The notes below the pieces were generated by a model. That model saw only the letters and a list, made by a program, of their open reading frames with translations. It was not told the origin of the DNA and made no database searches. Below, piece after piece: positions 61,952-64,000 of a stretch of 64,000 nt of DNA (position 1 is the first letter of the stretch; every line of letters begins with the position of its first letter). This DNA is from Rana temporaria. Its lineage: Eukaryota > Chordata > Amphibia > Anura > Ranidae. The DNA lies in the NCBI RefSeq assembly GCF_905171775.1, contig NC_053492.1:326394720-326458719 (forward strand), written 5' to 3'. The translations under genes were made by a program, and so were the position numbers.

Positions 61952-62495
61952 GGCGTCCTGGGAGTCTGGCCCCTTGCTGTCCGGTCTGAAGTGTTTCCTG
62001 AACCTGCCAGTACCTGTTACCCCTGCTTGAATCCTAATCCTGATACCCGGCTTGTTCCTGTTGATCCTGTCTTCCGCCTGCCCTGACCTTTTGGCTTGCT
62101 CCGACCATCCCTCTGCCTCATCCCTGGTACTCTGCCGCCCGCCTGTTACTGACCCGGCTTGACGACCCCTCTACCATCCTGACCTCCCTGCGCCTGATCG
62201 GCTGGTCCAGCTTCTCTCCGGCTTCTGGGACTTGCACTGTCTTCTGGGACTTGTTGCTGCTTGATCTTCCAGACCTCTTCCCACCGGTCTGCTACTTGCC
62301 AGGCTGCACCTGCCTTCCAGAGACTCCATCAGATCCTGCAGAAGCGACCAACAGCCCCTGCATCAGCGTCTCTCCAGGCGCTTGTGCGACTCTGCATTTC
62401 CGTTCCTCCTGTCTACTCTATCAGGGGTCCCGGAATCAGAGGAGTAACGGCTGCCACTTCCTGCACGTCGGGCTCACCCTCTGAGGTACGTGACA
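61763..62495 (+). repeat. 3' LTR
   Basis: Same sequence as the 5' LTR apart from about two substitutions. The gag-pol frame runs into it and stops at 61951, about 63 codons past its start. Confidence 0.95.
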
Positions 62496-62699
62496 GCGTA
62501 AATCCACGTACACGCCCCTAGTGGCCAGCGTAAATATTCAGCCAAGATACGACGGCGTAGGAGACTTACGTCGGTCGTATCTTGGCAACAGTGAGGCGTA
62601 TGTCAGTTTAAAAATGCGCGCAAAGATACGACGGCGCTCATTCGGACTTACGACGGCGTATCTACTGATACACCATTGTAAGTCTCTCAGAATCTGGCT

Positions 62700-64000
62700 A
62701 TATGTGTCCAGGACGAGAGATCCTCTAGCCTACGGAACAGATGCTCTAATAATTCCCTGGAATCAGTTCTCATTGATCTATACATTCCCTCCGATCCCTC
62801 TCTTACAAAGACTACTGTGCAGGATCAAAAAGGGGGAAATACCAGTAATCCTAGTGGTCCCAAATTGGCCCAGGAGGCCTTGGTACGCCAAAATCGTAAA
62901 GATGGCGGTAGGAAGGCCCTGGAAGCTTCTGCACGACTTGCTGTTGCAAGGTCCAGTGTTCCATCCTTCCTTACAAAGCTAGATTTGAAGGTCTGGCTGC
63001 TGAGACCCACATTTTGAAAAAAACGAGGGGTCTCTGGGCCAGCTCTTTCTACGCTCATTAATGCTAGAAAGCCAGCCTCCAGACTTATCTTTTATAGAGT
63101 CTGGAAAGCAGATGTTTCCTTGTGTGAATCCAGAGAATGGAATCCTCAAAATTCTTGCTTTCTGCCAGTTAGGAGTGTATATGAGATTAACCCTTAGTAC
63201 CATCAAGGGTCAAATATCAGCTCTATCAGTCTTTTTTCAAAGACCACTGACATCTCATTCCCTAGTGCGGGCATTCATTCAAGGGGTACTGCGGATCTAT
63301 CCGCCAGTCAAACCTTTCTTTGTGCCCATGGGATTTTAATTTAGTATTGTCAGTGTTGCAGAAGCAACCTTTTGAACCATACTCGCCAGATTCTGCTGAT
63401 CTTTTTAAGCAGGAAATTGGCCTTTTTGGTATCTCTTCGACTAGAAGAGTATCTGAAGAAACAGCTCTATCTTCCAAAAAGCCTTATTTAATTTGTCACA
63501 AAGACAAAATTGTACTACGACCAGGCTGGCTGCCTTTTTACCAATAAGGTGGTGTCGACTTTTTTTTCCAAGACATTGTTCTGCCTTCTTTTTTTCCGGA
63601 TCCGTGGACAGCGGAGGAAAAATCATTGCACTCTCTGGATCTAGTAAGAGCAGTAAAAGTGTATCTGCAAGCAACTCTCAAGTATGTAAAACAAATGTTT
63701 TGTTTATTTTGCCAGATGGACCATGGAAGGGCCAAGCAGCATCGAGATCCACCATTTCCAAGTGGATTCGACAAGTAATTATTCAAGCTTATGGTTTAAA
63801 GAACAGGAGTCCTTTATCTGTTAAGACGCACTCTACGAGAGCGATAAGTGCTTCATGGGCAGTGCATCACCAGGCTTCAATGACTCAGATCTGTAAAGCT
63901 GCAACTTGGTCTTCAGTCCACACATTTTCCAGATTCTATCAATTAGATGTGAAAGGACCTGAGGATACCGCCTTCAGACGAAGTGTGCTGCAGGCAGCAG
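62700..64000 (+). pseudogene. DIRS C-terminal region and tyrosine recombinase (partial)
   Basis: Just after the MITE: YVSRTRDPLAYGTDALIIPW, YTFPPIPLLQRLLCRIKKGE and ILVVPNWPRRPWYAKIV (62700-62900), the conserved linker after RNase H. Downstream frames lead to the recombinase: ISKWIRQVIIQAYGLKN, then VKTHSTRAISASWAVH with the H-x-x-R pair, TQICKAATWSSVHTFSRFYQ with the catalytic Tyr, and LDVKGPEDTAFRRS near 63970. The first catalytic Arg region is in decayed sequence before 63700. The frame is open at the window end. Confidence 0.85.

Larger units (their letters stand above)
56697..62495 (+). mobile_element. Ty3/gypsy chromovirus LTR retrotransposon, apparently intact
   Basis: Structure: 5-bp TSD GCGTA (56692-56696 and 62496-62500), 733-bp LTRs (56697-57429 and 61763-62495), both TGTCA...TGACA, a single gag-pol frame, a PBS next to the 5' LTR and a purine tract before the 3' LTR. 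The two LTRs differ at about two positions (a G/T near 56812/61872 and a G/C near 56941/62008), so the insertion is young. All expected domains are present with no stop. It is the only retroelement in the window that could be autonomous on sequence grounds. Confidence 0.95.
56590..62698. repeat. MITE of the GGGCCGGATTCA family inside DIRS, split by the gypsy element
   Basis: 56590-56696 plus 62501-62698 align as the reverse complement of 36720-37000: CGTTCGTGAATCGGCGTATC, TTTACATATTCAACGCGTA, then GTGGCCAGCGTAAATATTC, GACGGCGTAGGAGACTTACG and the end CTCAGAATCTGGC. The half opposite that end is missing, so the MITE was already truncated or the DIRS/MITE junction is rearranged. Confidence 0.8.
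54050..64000 (+). mobile_element. DIRS-type retroelement (tyrosine recombinase), interrupted and running off the window
   Basis: Plus-strand order is gag-like, RT, RNase H, (interruption 56590-62698), then the C-terminal region and a tyrosine recombinase. A YR in place of an integrase and no LTRs define DIRS elements, common in amphibians. It carries a 7SL pseudogene (about 54319-54490) and, at the end of RNase H, a MITE that in turn contains the gypsy element. Many stops and frame changes. Left boundary not determined; the right end is outside the window. Confidence 0.85.

Noticed and set aside
1..64000. CRISPR arrays, operons, ribosome binding sites, phage or plasmid genes
   Set aside because: None seen. 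The element families, poly(A) tails and TSD sizes are eukaryotic.
1..64000. tRNA or rRNA genes
   Set aside because: No cloverleaf with intact A and B boxes or rRNA core sequence was recognised by eye. A covariance-model scan would be needed to exclude degenerate tRNA-derived SINEs.

Overview
The window looks like repeat-rich nuclear DNA from a vertebrate, most likely an anuran amphibian of ranid type. The evidence is the mix of element families: L1/Tx1-clade LINEs, a DIRS-type tyrosine-recombinase retroelement, a chromodomain Ty3/gypsy element, hAT, Tc1 and piggyBac DNA transposons, and many palindromic MITEs. There are no bacterial features (operons, RBS, CRISPR, IS elements). I could not identify a confident host protein-coding exon. 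The window is an archive of nested mobile elements separated by short stretches of unannotated non-coding DNA.

Layout. 1-5.9 kb: a minus-strand L1/Tx1-like LINE (ORF1 then ORF2), broken by a nested plus-strand LINE 3' fragment with a 15-bp target-site duplication (TSD). The left edge carries an almost identical 758-bp tandem duplicate. 5.9-8.7 kb: relics of endogenous retroviruses (a gag/protease piece on minus, an Env transmembrane piece on plus), a direct repeat and a (TA)n microsatellite. 8.7-18.7 kb: MITEs, including two TTAA-type elements back to back, a long hairpin, a hAT MITE with a perfect 8-bp TSD, and an L2/CR1-like LINE tail. 18.7-23.1 kb: a MITE split by a 5'-truncated minus-strand LINE. 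23.1-29.6 kb: a decayed plus-strand LINE that holds a short repeat, a TTAA MITE and a hAT MITE. 30.4-32.2 kb: a MITE, a Tc1 end and a hAT C-terminal relic. 32.2-36.4 kb: a defective piggyBac element. 36.7-38.7 kb: two MITEs and a probable Penelope-like C-terminus.

38,742-52,510 is one 13.8-kb hAT unit bounded by TAGTGATG/CATCACTA ends and a perfect 8-bp TSD (TTGGCACA). It contains its own broken BED/hAT transposase, a near full-length plus-strand LINE (38,928-44,634), a telomere-like 18-bp repeat array split by a hAT MITE, a second hAT coding fragment and a complete 1.6-kb Tc1 transposon (50,696-52,296).

53.1-64 kb: a TTAA element, then a DIRS element (gag, RT/RNase H, tyrosine recombinase) running off the window. 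The DIRS carries a 7SL RNA pseudogene and a MITE, and that MITE is split by an apparently intact Ty3/gypsy chromovirus (56,697-62,495). The chromovirus has 733-bp LTRs differing at about 2 positions, a 5-bp TSD, one 1502-codon gag-pol frame, and a primer-binding site complementary to a sequence at the inferred transcript start. That pattern suggests Tf1/sushi-like self-priming. It is the youngest, most intact and most interesting feature here.
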